Shown piece by piece: positions 41,635 to 49,717 of a DNA stretch of 64,000 nucleotides. Position 1 is the first letter of the stretch. Each line of letters begins with the position of its first letter. The notes under the pieces are model-generated. The model was given only the letters and a program-made list of their open reading frames with translations. It did not search any database and was not told the origin of the DNA. Source of the stretch: Streptomyces sp. LX-29 (GTDB lineage: Bacteria; Actinomycetota; Actinomycetes; Streptomycetales; Streptomycetaceae); contig NZ_CP089746.1 in the NCBI RefSeq assembly GCF_029541745.1, positions 62,001-126,000 of the forward strand. Reading direction: 5' to 3'. The position numbers were made by a program, and so were the translations under genes.

Positions 41635-41767
41635 AGGCCGGGCGCGTCCGGGTGGGAAAGACCGGGTGCCCCGGCGCGGCCGGGCTCTCTACACTCACCG
41701 TGCGCGCCGCCACGAAATCGCGGCACGCCGACGGCAGTTGGCGCAGGACGCGTCGAGGGGGTCAACC

Positions 41768-42226
41768 GTGCGAGGCCGCACCGCCGTCGTCGTCCCCTGC
41801 TCGCGGTACGACGTGACCCAGATCGCCAACCTCATGCTCGACGACCTCGACATCGGCAACCGTCGGCTGACCATCGCCGCACGTGTCCGCCCGCTCGACG
41901 ACCTCACCCTGAAGCTACTGCTGGACTGGCTGGAGCACCGGCGAAACCGGTGGCCGAACACCGCGAACCTCCACCTACTGATCAACAACCAGACCGCCAC
42001 GAAGACCAGCCGCGCCAGCAACCACTGGATCAGCGCCGCGATGCGCGGGCAGGACGCGACGCTGGAACGGCTCCGCGTCGACCGCCAACTCGAAGAGGCC
42101 CTGACCCACGGGCCCGATCCGCTCCACCTCGCCGAGGTGTTCGGGCTCGACGAGAAGACCGCGATGCGCTACGCGGACTCCGCACGGGCGCTGCTGCACC
42201 AGGCCGCTGAACAGCCACTTCAGTGA
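41768..42226 (+). pseudogene. integrase-like protein, C-terminal fragment
   Basis: The frame from GTG 41768 reads TQIANLMLDDLDIGNRRLTI, then RVRPLDDLTLKLLLDWLEHR, RNRWPNTANLHLLINNQTAT and LRVDRQLEEALTHGPDPLHL, ending AEVFGLDEKTAMRYADSARA. This matches the end of actinomycete tyrosine-recombinase-like proteins that carry a C-terminal DPLHLAEVFGLDEKTA helix-turn-helix. The catalytic R-H-R-Y set is not recognisable, and the N-terminal half is missing. It is probably a leftover of an integrated element. Confidence 0.6.
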
Positions 42227-42278
42227 AGTCTGCTTGACCAGTCCACGCCTTCGCTGAGGATGAGCACGCCAGGCAGAG

Positions 42279-42803
42279 TCAGCATCCGGGACCGATCGGC
42301 GGGGACGATGTCAGGGCGAGGGCAGCGTTCCGCAGCTGGGCCGCCCACGTCTGCTGGTCAAGCCCCAACGTGTACTCGATGCAGCAATCGCATTGCGGGA
42401 TCAGCGCCACGAACGATTGCTCCGCCGCGGTCTCGACCTCCGTCTCCCCCCACTCGTCCGTCACCAGGTCAGCGGGAGTTATCTCTCCATCGATGAGTCT
42501 CGCCGCCATCCGGCGCAGAGCGTGGCGCCGTGCCAGGCCCCGATCCGGCAACCCGATCCCGGACTCGGCAAGTGCTTGCTCGAACGCGTCGCGAATCTCG
42601 CGGGCATCCGCATTGCAAGGCCAACCGGCGAGCTCGCACAATGTCGGGGTGTCCAGTCCGGCTGCGAGCGCCTCGGCAGCGATCATCGGCAGATCCTCCG
42701 GGCGTATCTCATCCGCCTGATAACGGCACGCCACCTCACCCAGAGATGTGAGCCCACTCTGCATAGAGGTTTCCGGTTCTGGTGTCGTTCCTTCTGCTCT
42801 CAT
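42279..42803 (-). CDS. hypothetical protein with acidic, Cys-containing C-terminus
   Basis: A 174-residue protein from ATG 42803 (MRAEGTTPEPETSMQSGLTS), with an alternative ATG 13 codons later. The middle reads EDLPMIAAEALAAGLDTPTL, then CELAGWPCNADAREIRDAFE, a pattern seen in many Streptomyces hypothetical proteins. The C-terminal part contains IPQCDCCIEYTLGLDQQTWA. It has no signal or membrane segment. It is convergent with the integrase-like fragment, and its function is unknown. Confidence 0.7.
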   Translation of the reverse strand: MRAEGTTPEPETSMQSGLTSLGEVACRYQADEIRPEDLPMIAAEALAAGLDTPTLCELAGWPCNADAREIRDAFEQALAESGIGLPDRGLARRHALRRMAARLIDGEITPADLVTDEWGETEVETAAEQSFVALIPQCDCCIEYTLGLDQQTWAAQLRNAALALTSSPPIGPGC

Positions 42804-43178
42804 GACTCCTACGGTGTCAGCACGTTTCCAGGGAAGGCACCCAGGGGCGGGCCCGCTCGGCACCCACCCCGCGTGTTCGGCTGAAGCCGGGGGCCGAACC
42901 CACGAGAACACGACCGCCCATCCTCGAGTTCCCGCGAAAAGACCTTCAGTTTCCGCGAACTCGCGGGCCTCGACGGCCTCGGGGAACAACGAAACAGAGA
43001 TGGCGCTCGATTTTGCGAGGGTGAGGGGGCTTTCGAAGGCGTCGTCGGCTTCGGACGCCGCGCTCCAGGACCGGCCGCGGGCGGCCGATAGCCGCTCCGC
43101 TGGGCAAGGTGCTCGCACACCCCGCCGTACTGGGGAAACGCGGCACCCGTCTCCCTCTCCAGCGGGGGCGGCCGGCGC
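42804..43178. other. no recognisable gene
   Basis: Nothing on either strand resembles a gene. The region separates the hypothetical gene at 42279 from an IS1182 scrap and probably contains the former's promoter. Confidence 0.4.
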
Positions 43179-43307
43179 GAATCCCGCTACCGCGGCCTCG
43201 CCAAGACCAGTCTCCAACGCCAGCTCTCGGGAGCAGCGATCAACCTCGCCCGCATCGACGCCCACCTGACCGGCACACCGCCAGCCCGCACCCGGACCAG
43301 CCACTTC
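43179..43307 (+). mobile_element. IS1182-family transposase, C-terminal scrap
   Basis: The plus strand reads ESRYRGLAKTSLQRQLSGAA, then INLARIDAHLTGTPPARTRT and SHFAD, the conserved end of IS1182 transposases (the S-R-Y-x-G-l-x-k-t-x-l-q-h motif holds the last catalytic residues). The upstream part of the element is absent. Confidence 0.7.
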
Positions 43308-43489
43308 GCTGATCGCCGACGCCGTCGCGAAGGGCGATCCCCCGTCCGGCACGGACGTGCCTCGCCTCGCCCACGCCGTCAAGATCACCACTGGCGGCTC
43401 CCTGCTGCGGTAGGCACGCACCGACGACGGTGATCCCGCCGCCCCCCCCTGTGCCATGACGACCTCGACCACCTGCTTGGGAGGACCCC

Positions 43490-43768
43490 ATGACCTTCAC
43501 CGCCCCCGTCTTCATCAGCACCGGTCGCGATGGCTACCTCGCCCGCCTCGACGACGACATCGAATGGTTGACCTCGCGCGGCGAGCGGGCCGGCGGCATG
43601 AGCTTCTTCCGGTTCCTCGACTCGGACATCCAGGCGATTGCATCGCTCCGCATGACGCACCAGCTCGGGGCACAGGTCACACGATGCGGATACCCAGCAG
43701 CGCAAGCGTGCCGGTACCGGGGAGCGCCCGTGCCCAGATCAGAAAGGTCAGGCAGCCGATGGCCGTGA
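43490..43768 (+). CDS. short hypothetical protein, probably 3'-truncated
   Basis: The ATG at 43490 has GGAGGACCCC upstream. The first 55 residues look genuine (MTFTAPVFISTGRDGYLARL, then DDDIEWLTSRGERAGGMSFF and RFLDSDIQAIASL). After residue 60 the sequence becomes Arg/Pro-rich and lies antisense to a small membrane-protein gene, so the original 3' end was probably replaced. The function is unknown. Confidence 0.45.
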   Translation: MTFTAPVFISTGRDGYLARLDDDIEWLTSRGERAGGMSFFRFLDSDIQAIASLRMTHQLGAQVTRCGYPAAQACRYRGAPVPRSERSGSRWP

Positions 43769-43817
43769 TCATCACAGCCGCGGAGGGCCAATTCATGTCG
43801 GGGTCGAACCTGATCAT
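43677..43817 (-). CDS. 46-aa single-span membrane peptide
   Basis: The ATG at 43817 is preceded by AAGGAA at six bases. The peptide reads MIRFDPDMNWPSAAVMITAI, then GCLTFLIWARALPGTGTLAL and LGIRIV, with one membrane segment near residues 12-30. It is antisense to the doubtful end of the 43490 frame. Single-span peptides of this size can be type I toxins, small regulators or simply conserved membrane proteins. No antisense RNA or partner is evident. Confidence 0.5.
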   Translation of the reverse strand: MIRFDPDMNWPSAAVMITAIGCLTFLIWARALPGTGTLALLGIRIV

Positions 43818-44290
43818 CCCTATTCCTTACGGTCTTTGGCCGATACACGGGCCCGGGCGTGGATCACCGCGTTCGGGTTCGGTGCCCGCAGTCCTCCAGC
43901 GAGTTGAACGCCTGGTGGACAGAGGCACAGCGCAGAGGGGCGACGAGGGTGAATTCGTTGGGCGGGCCGAGCATCGCGACGCCCATGTCATCAGCGGACG
44001 CGTCGCTGCCGCTGGGCGCGCGGGGTGGACCTGGCTCGCACCCGAGATGACCTTGTCGTAGCTGAAGGGTCCTGTGCCCCCACCGCGCTTGATGCCTGAG
44101 CATCGACGTGGTCTCCGTGAGGAGAGTGCCGGCCTTACCCGGGCCCGCGCAGGTTCGAACAAGCATCCCTCATGCAGGCTCCACCTGAGAGGACCTCGGT
44201 AGACCAGCAGCGCGCCGTCGGCCTGTCGCCACACCACTGACCAGGGCACTGGGACCCTGAGGTCCCGAAGCGGGGACTGCGCGGCTGTGG
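43818..44290. other. no clear gene; one coding-like minus-strand stretch
   Basis: Near 43880-44010 the minus strand reads DDMGVAMLGPPNEFTLVAPL, then RCASVHQAFNSLEDCGH, which has protein character but no start, ribosome site or family. The remainder shows nothing recognisable. Confidence 0.35.
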
Positions 44291-44331
44291 CTGAGCGCTT
44301 CGGTGGGCTCGAAACCGACCGAAGCGCTCAG
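44291..44331 (-). terminator. terminator of the AraC/GyrI-like regulator
   Basis: A perfect 14-bp stem, CTGAGCGCTTCGGT (44291-44304) and ACCGAAGCGCTCAG (44318-44331), with a 13-base loop, begins 32 bases past the stop of the minus-strand gene at 44364. Confidence 0.8.
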
Positions 44332-44363
44332 GCACGTCTGCCCTGGGAGGCTTGCCGCCTTGC

Positions 44364-45230
44364 TCAGCCGTGCTCGGGCTCCACCGGGAGCCACAGTTCG
44401 GCGTCGGCCTCGGTCTTGTCCGGCGACAGGCGGGTGCGCAGGATCTCAGGTCCGGTGCGGCTGCGATACGGGTTCGACGGGAACCATTCGGTGAACACGT
44501 CGCGCCACAGGTCCTGGATGGCCTGCGGCACCGGGCCGGAGGTGGTGAAGACCGCCCAGGCGCCGGCCGGGACTGCCAAGGTGGTCATCCCCTCGGGGAC
44601 CGCCGCGGAGGTGATCACGCCGTGGTAGTAGTCGAGTTCGGTGCCTTCGGCGCGGCTGGGGTCCAGGTCGTCGCAGACCGCGACGATGCCGTGCGGCTCC
44701 TGGTCCGACAGCTTCTCCAGGCGCTCCAGGACCCGCGGGTCGATCCCGCGGACGAAGTCCATGATCGCCTGGTTCGGCCCGGCATGCACCAGGGGTACCC
44801 GGGCCCTGAGGCCGACGACGGTGAAGTCCGCCTTGTCCACAACGCGGTATCGCATACTGCTGCTCCCTTCGATGGTGAGGCGGAAGGCCATCCGGGACTG
44901 GGAGCTGAGCGCGGCGCCGGTACGCCGGGCCTGGCCCGGTCCGATGCCGTGCATGGCGCGGAACGCCCGCGCGAACGCCTCGCCGGAGCCGTAGCCATAG
45001 CGCACCGCGATCTCCAGCAGCGTCTCGCGCCCCGCGAGTACCTCAGCGCCCGCGAGGGTGAGCCGACGCCGCCGGATGTACTCCGACAGCGGTATGCCCG
45101 CGAGCGCGGAGAACATCCGGCGCAGGTGGTACTCCGAGGTGGCCGCGATGCGAGCCAGCTCACCCACCTCGATGTCCTGGTCGAGATGGCGCTCGATGTG
45201 CTCCATGGCCCGGTTCAGCCGCTCCAGCAT
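44364..45230 (-). CDS. AraC-family regulator with GyrI-like effector-binding domain
   Basis: A 288-residue protein. The two helix-turn-helix motifs are at the N-terminus (QDIEVGELARIAATSEYHLR and LLEIAVRYGYGSGEAFARAF), followed by a GyrI-like/Rob-type small-molecule-binding domain (MRYRVVDKADFTVVGLRARV, then EGTELDYYHGVITSAAVPEG, GMTTLAVPAGAWAVFTTSGP, ending AELWLPVE). This architecture senses cationic or aromatic compounds and usually activates efflux or detoxification genes. No obvious target is adjacent. Confidence 0.92.
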   Translation of the reverse strand: MLERLNRAMEHIERHLDQDIEVGELARIAATSEYHLRRMFSALAGIPLSEYIRRRRLTLAGAEVLAGRETLLEIAVRYGYGSGEAFARAFRAMHGIGPGQARRTGAALSSQSRMAFRLTIEGSSSMRYRVVDKADFTVVGLRARVPLVHAGPNQAIMDFVRGIDPRVLERLEKLSDQEPHGIVAVCDDLDPSRAEGTELDYYHGVITSAAVPEGMTTLAVPAGAWAVFTTSGPVPQAIQDLWRDVFTEWFPSNPYRSRTGPEILRTRLSPDKTEADAELWLPVEPEHG

Positions 45231-45624
45231 GTCCCGTCTCCTTCCTCTTGACGATCACCACGCTAGGCAGCGTCCACCATGCCCGACCCGACATCCTGTG
45301 CCCGATCCAGTCGGGTGCGCCCGGCAGCCCAGCAGGTCGAGCGGCCACCATGCACGGCCCAGGCCGCCTTACCTTAGGCGCGGAGGGCGTCGGCGCCCTG
45401 GGGAGTCACCGGCTCTCGGTCGAGGGCCTGCTGCTGCTCGTGGTCGCTCAAGGCGGGCTCCTGGCGGTGTAGCGGTCGGGTCCGCGACAGCACCGGACGC
45501 TTCCGGCCGCTGCCCTTGGCCCCCGCACGAGGCTGCGGTGGCTGTCCGAAGCCTCAAAAGGGGCCATCCGAAGGCCAGTTCACGCGCGCCCGCACTCGCG
45601 GCTGTGCCCGTTTCCGGAGGAGAC
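45231..45624. other. intergenic region, nothing recognised
   Basis: About 390 bp upstream of the AraC/GyrI-like gene. It presumably carries that gene's promoter at its left end. No gene or clear regulatory site was seen in the remainder. Confidence 0.4.
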
Positions 45625-45840
45625 GGTGCGGCGGGCGAAGCTCTCAGCCGCTCCTGCAGTGGACTGACCACGAAGCTACACAGGGCGGCAGATGGGAAGT
45701 GCCGCCCGCTGTCTCTGATCACACGTCGGGGCAGCGGGCGGACTGCACCCAGTGCGAGCCGGTGATGAACAAGATCCGTACCCCTCGGCTGGGTCTGGGG
45801 CGGGCCCGCCGCACTCCCGCCAGATGGGCGCGCGGTTTGC
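45625..45840 (+). mobile_element. IS5-family transposase, internal fragment
   Basis: The plus strand reads SCSGLTTKLHRAADGKCRPL then SL in one frame and SGQRADCTQCEPVMNKIRTP then RLGLGR in another. This is the G-G-x-T-T-K-x-H-x-x-x-D region of IS5 transposases with a frameshift near 45720. Both ends of the element are missing. Confidence 0.7.
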
Positions 45841-45849
45841 GGCTCGTGC

Positions 45850-46236
45850 TCAGACCAAGGTGGAGATGCAGAACGGGTGGCCGGCGGGGTCTAGCAGGAC
45901 CCGCCACCGGTCGGGGTCCGGCTGGAATTCGGGCTTGACGGCACCCAGGGCGAGGAGCCGGGCTTGGGCAGCATCCAAGTCATCGACACCTATTTCGATG
46001 TGGGCCTGCTTTTCCTGGGAAGGGTCCGGCCAGGTGGGACGGCGGTAGTCGGCCAACCGGTTGAATCCCAGTCCGGCCGCGCCCTCCTGGCCGAGCAGGA
46101 CAAAGTGGTCGGTGGAGAAGGCGGTGGGCAGGCCGAGGACCTCGCCGTAGAAGCGGGCCAGTTCAGCGGGGTCCGGGCAGTCGAAGGTGACGGCCGAGTA
46201 GCGGAATGTGGGTGCGGAGGTGTTGACCGTGTTCAT
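45850..46236 (-). CDS. VOC-family (glyoxalase-like) protein
   Basis: A 128-residue single-unit vicinal-oxygen-chelate protein from ATG 46236 (MNTVNTSAPTFRYSAVTFDC). It has the PDPAELARFYGEVLGLPT motif, the AHIEIGVDDLDAAQARLLAL strand-helix unit and the end WRVLLDPAGHPFCISTLV. The metal ligand positions are only partly typical, as in many actinomycete VOC proteins with unknown substrate. It is divergent from a WYL regulator with a perfect inverted repeat between the two. Confidence 0.9.
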   Translation of the reverse strand: MNTVNTSAPTFRYSAVTFDCPDPAELARFYGEVLGLPTAFSTDHFVLLGQEGAAGLGFNRLADYRRPTWPDPSQEKQAHIEIGVDDLDAAQARLLALGAVKPEFQPDPDRWRVLLDPAGHPFCISTLV

Positions 46237-46254
46237 GGAGAGGACGCTACGGCG

Positions 46255-46281
46255 GGACCAGGACAGATTCGGTCCTGGTCC
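46255..46281. promoter_or_regulatory. 10-bp inverted repeat between VOC and WYL genes
   Basis: GGACCAGGAC (46255-46264) and GTCCTGGTCC (46272-46281) form a perfect palindrome with a seven-base spacer. It fills most of the 63-bp space between the two start codons and is the probable WYL-regulator operator controlling both genes. Confidence 0.7.
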
Positions 46282-46299
46282 TGTGGAACACTTCAACAT

Positions 46300-47265
46300 G
46301 TGATCAGCGCATCCGCCCGCCTGCTGAAATTGCTCTCCTTGCTGGTCGCCCGACCGTTGTGGACCTGCGCTGAGCTGGCCGACCGGATGACGGTCACCGA
46401 GCGCACGGTGCGGCGGGACATCGCCAAGCTCCGGGAACTCGGCTACGCCGTCGAGTCCGAGCCTGGGCCATGGGGTGGTTATCGCCTCCGTGCCGGATCA
46501 CGGGTGCCGCCGCTGATCCTCGATGACGAAGAAGCACTCGCCGTGGCTGTCGGGCTGCGCGAGGCGGCGCTGAGCGGAGCTCTCGGCGGCGATCAAGCCG
46601 CACTGTCGGCGCTGCTGAAACTGCGGCAGGTTCTGCCGCAGCGGATCGCGGACCGGCTGGGGGAGATGGACGCCGCTTTCGTACACACCCCCAGACCCGA
46701 CGAGCCGCAGATCACGCCCGGCATGCTGCTGGAACTGGCCGCCGCATGCCGCCAGGGCGAGCGCGCCCGCCTGTCGTACCGCGACTGGGAAGGAAGAACC
46801 ACGATCCGGGATGTCGACCCGTACCGCCTCGTCCACACCGGACGCCGGTGGTACTTCGTCGCCCGGGACGTGGCGCAGGGCCAATGGCGGACCTTTCGGG
46901 CCGACAGGGTCGACCGACTACAGCCGACCGGGCTCGCGGTGGAACTCATCGACCCGCCCGACCCGGCGCTGCTCGTCTCCCGCTCCGTCGCGACCGGCCC
47001 CTACCCGCTCTCTGCGACCATCCGCCTCCCGGTGTCCATGAACCAAGCACTGCGGCTGATCCCATCGACTGTCGGTACCCACCGTCCCGAAGGCCCCGAC
47101 GCCACGATCGTCGACGTCGGCGGTCCCGACGCAGACGGGCTCGCCAGGTACCTCCTCAGCCTTGCCACACCCCTGCGAGTCCTGTCCCCGGAGGCTGTAC
47201 GGCAAGCCCTGCTGCGCCGTACCCAGGAACTCTTCGAGGACAACGCGAATGGTCAACCCCGGTAG
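46300..47265 (+). CDS. WYL-domain transcriptional regulator
   Basis: A 321-residue protein from GTG 46300 (VISASARLLKLLSLLVARPL). The N-terminal helix-turn-helix reads CAELADRMTVTERTVRRDIA, then KLRELGYAVESEPGPWGGYR. The WYL domain follows (ERARLSYRDWEGRTTIRDVD, PYRLVHTGRRWYFVARDVAQ) and the C-terminal extension ends in LSLATPLRVLSPEAVRQALL. The arrangement divergent from a VOC protein is common in Streptomyces. Expected role: sensing a small ligand and repressing or activating the VOC gene and itself. Confidence 0.92.
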   Translation: MISASARLLKLLSLLVARPLWTCAELADRMTVTERTVRRDIAKLRELGYAVESEPGPWGGYRLRAGSRVPPLILDDEEALAVAVGLREAALSGALGGDQAALSALLKLRQVLPQRIADRLGEMDAAFVHTPRPDEPQITPGMLLELAAACRQGERARLSYRDWEGRTTIRDVDPYRLVHTGRRWYFVARDVAQGQWRTFRADRVDRLQPTGLAVELIDPPDPALLVSRSVATGPYPLSATIRLPVSMNQALRLIPSTVGTHRPEGPDATIVDVGGPDADGLARYLLSLATPLRVLSPEAVRQALLRRTQELFEDNANGQPR

Positions 47266-47399
47266 CGACGCTGCGTGAGCACGAGCTCCGAGCCGACAGG
47301 GCGAGAACAACGAGTTACTGATCGAAGAAACGCTGGGGGCTGTGGTGCCCCGAGCTCGCGGACTGTGACATACCGGTGGCCGCGACCATGGACCGGGTG

Positions 47400-47625
47400 G
47401 ACCAGTGGGCGTTCTTCGGTGTCTCCTCAAGTGTCTTGACGATCAGCCGCTCGACATCCGCGTCGGGGTCTTCCGCGGGACGCCGGGCCGTGGTTCGTCA
47501 CACAGGCCGTCCAGCCGGCGCTCAAGGAAGCGTCGACGCCAGGTGCGGACCGTGTCGGCCGTGATCCGAAACCGCCGAGCGACCTCCGCGATCGCATGAC
47601 CGTCCGTGCACTCCAACACAATCCG
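47400..47625 (-). mobile_element. IS630-family transposase, N-terminal fragment
   Basis: The minus strand reads RIVLECTDGHAIAEVARRFR, then ITADTVRTWRRRFLERRLDG and LCDEPRPGVPRKTPTRM, the helix-turn-helix and linker of IS630 transposases. In a shifted frame it goes on with ADVERLIVKTLEETPKNAHW and STRSMVAATGMSQS. The catalytic domain is missing. Its right end coincides with the stop of the phosphotransferase-like gene. Confidence 0.75.
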
Positions 47626-48438
47626 TTACAGCCGCTCTCTCGCGGCCGCGGCCAGCATCCCGCCGGCCTCCTCATACGCCTCAGCGAACCGCAGACCCCA
47701 CGCCGGGCCGTGCAGCAGCGCGAGATTGGTCGAGCAGTGCGCCACATCGAGATCCGCCGGGCCCCAGGAGGTCGCTGCCCAGTCGACGACGCCGGTGATC
47801 CGGTCATCTGCCGACCCTGGGGGTGGCACGTCGAACAGCACGTTGCCGGGTTGGAAGTCCCGGTGCAGGAAAGGCCTTTCATAGGGCGGCGCGGGCTTGC
47901 GGATCACGTCGATCGCCGCAGCCCATACCGCCGCGTCGGCGCCCTGTGGAGTCACGACGGTGTCGGCGGTCGTCAACGCCACATACTCTCTGGGCCGCTC
48001 GGCGGGTCGCAACGCATGGATTGCCACGAGTTGTCGGGCCAGCAGAGGAACGCGTGCTTCCAATCCCTCATCCTCGAAGACCGCCCGGCCTCCCAGATGC
48101 GTCATCAGGAGCGACGGATACTCGCAATGCGCGGCGGTAGGATCAACCGCGACCAGTACAGGAGCCGGCACGCTGGTCCCCGCGAGCAGGGTCAGGGCGC
48201 CGGCCTCCCTCTTCAGCCAGTCCTCGGCGTGCCCCACGTAGAACGGGTCGACGAAACTCCGCAGCACCAGGTGACGGGATCTCCCGTCCCGCGTGCCGAT
48301 GGTCAACCTCCGCATTTCGGCAGTGATGCCGCCATGCAGCGCCTCGGTTCTGACGATCCGTTCGCCGATCTCGAGGTGCTGGCTCACCCAAGCCAGTGTC
48401 AACGGTCGGACAACCGCCACCTCATCGTGGTTGGTCAT
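47626..48438 (-). CDS. aminoglycoside phosphotransferase (APH) family protein, 3' truncated
   Basis: A 270-residue kinase-like protein from ATG 48438 (MTNHDEVAVVRPLTLAWVSQ). It has a P-loop-like N-lobe (ALHGGITAEMRRLTIGTRDG), the catalytic loop PFLHRDFQPGNVLFDVPPPG with intact H-R-D and N, and the metal-binding DWAATSWGPADLDVAHC. The family is usually 300-330 residues. This one stops at AAAARERL exactly where an IS630 fragment begins, so the last helices were lost. Substrates in the family are very diverse, and drug resistance should not be assumed. Confidence 0.82.
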   Translation of the reverse strand: MTNHDEVAVVRPLTLAWVSQHLEIGERIVRTEALHGGITAEMRRLTIGTRDGRSRHLVLRSFVDPFYVGHAEDWLKREAGALTLLAGTSVPAPVLVAVDPTAAHCEYPSLLMTHLGGRAVFEDEGLEARVPLLARQLVAIHALRPAERPREYVALTTADTVVTPQGADAAVWAAAIDVIRKPAPPYERPFLHRDFQPGNVLFDVPPPGSADDRITGVVDWAATSWGPADLDVAHCSTNLALLHGPAWGLRFAEAYEEAGGMLAAAARERL

Positions 48439-48439
48439 C

Positions 48440-48706
48440 GTGCCACCTCATCATCCGGACGGCGGCACGCGCCACCCATCGCGCACCCAACTGCCACCAC
48501 TGGAGATCGCGCACGACGCCGATGCCCTCTTCTACCTCGACCTCGCCGTGCCCAGCGCCTGGCACCTTCTGGTAGACGCCCTGGACGGCAGCGACGAGGC
48601 CACCTGGTGGCTCCTTGCCGACGACCGACGGTCCTGGGCGGCCGCCGAGTGCGTCCCCGGCCAGACCGAATACGCGATCGATCAGTACGGACCACGCCGG
48701 CTGTGA
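48440..48706 (+). CDS. hypothetical protein fragment, 88 aa
   Basis: The frame from GTG 48440 gives EIAHDADALFYLDLAVPSAW, then HLLVDALDGSDEATWWLLAD and RRSWAAAECVPGQTEYAIDQ, ending YGPRRL. The middle is clearly protein-like, acidic and Trp-rich, but the N-terminus is short and irregular and the GTG overlaps the start region of the divergent APH-like gene. Its family is not recognised and it could be truncated at either end. Confidence 0.45.
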   Translation: MPPHHPDGGTRHPSRTQLPPLEIAHDADALFYLDLAVPSAWHLLVDALDGSDEATWWLLADDRRSWAAAECVPGQTEYAIDQYGPRRL

Positions 48707-48725
48707 AATGCAGTCCAGGCCACGT

Positions 48726-49523
48726 ATGAGACATGAGCCTGTCAGAGCCAAATGGCACCCTGGGTGCGTGCTGATCGATGGATACGAGAACGATCCGCTC
48801 GTCGCAGCGGAGGAACTGCTGGCCCTGCCGGGGTTCTGGGCTGCCTACGTGCTGTGGATGTGCCAGACCGAGGAGACCGAACCGGATCCACTGTGGTTCG
48901 GTGCTGACGAGGCCGACACGGACGCAGCCTATGAAACCCTGACCGCCGAGGAGCGCTGGCCGGTCTTCCGTATCCCGTTCAGCGACGGCCACAGCGTGGT
49001 CATCGTGGGCCGCAACTTCGCCGAGGACCTGGGGACGGAGTACTTCGTCTCCCACCCCGAGTGAGATCGGCACGGCTACCTGGCCACCATCGACGGGCAC
49101 CAAGCCGGCCCCGGCCTGTCCTGGAGGGAGCTCACGCACATCGCCCTCACACCCGACACCGAAGCTCCCGGGATCCACGCACCCCACGTCCGCCTGCTGC
49201 TCCTGCTTCCGACTCTCGGCGACAGGAACCTGCCTACCGACGCGGCCACGCTGATCGGCGACGCGCTGATCCAGGTGGGCATCGCTGAAGACAGGGCGCC
49301 CGTACTGGCAGATGCGCTTCTGCGCGACCACCCCCTGTGGGAGCCGGCTGAATGGGCCCTGCCCTCCCCCTCCCCGCTCTCTGGCACCCAGCAACACTTT
49401 CCCGGCATCCTGCACTGCGAAGAGCCCAGCAGCCCGCGATGCGGGATTCGCCTGGCCCAAGGAATCACCCGCGAACAGAGCGACCGGCTGGCCCGAGCGC
49501 TCGGCACCTGGCCCACGCCATGA
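48726..49523 (+). pseudogene. hypothetical gene interrupted by an in-frame TGA
   Basis: From ATG 48726 or GTG 48768 the frame reads LIDGYENDPLVAAEELLALP, GFWAAYVLWMCQTEETEPDP and VVIVGRNFAEDLGTEYFVSH, then PE and a TGA at 49062-49064. The same frame continues without another stop as DRHGYLATIDGHQAGPGLSW, RELTHIALTPDTEAPGIHAP and VRLLLLLPTLGDRNLPTDAA to a stop at 49521. A single TGG-to-TGA change would explain it. The intact product would be about 265 residues. The family is not recognised, and whether the codon is read through is unknown. Confidence 0.6.
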
Positions 49524-49717
49524 CCACGCGCTCCGAGCCGACCAGAACACATGACAGCCAGAAGCAAGCACCGGCGCGTTTACAGAACGCAGCGTCACCG
49601 ACGGACTGTTCTCAACGGTGACCAACAAACACTGCTGACTCTCGGTTCTGGCACAGCCGGATACGGCCTGGGGGCGCCGCAGGCCGCTCTCGGGCACCCG
49701 GCACTATCTGCCCTCGT
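49524..49717. other. short spacer, nothing recognised
   Basis: A gap between a disrupted plus-strand gene and the 3' end of the decayed kinase gene. No hairpin or gene was recognised. Confidence 0.4.
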
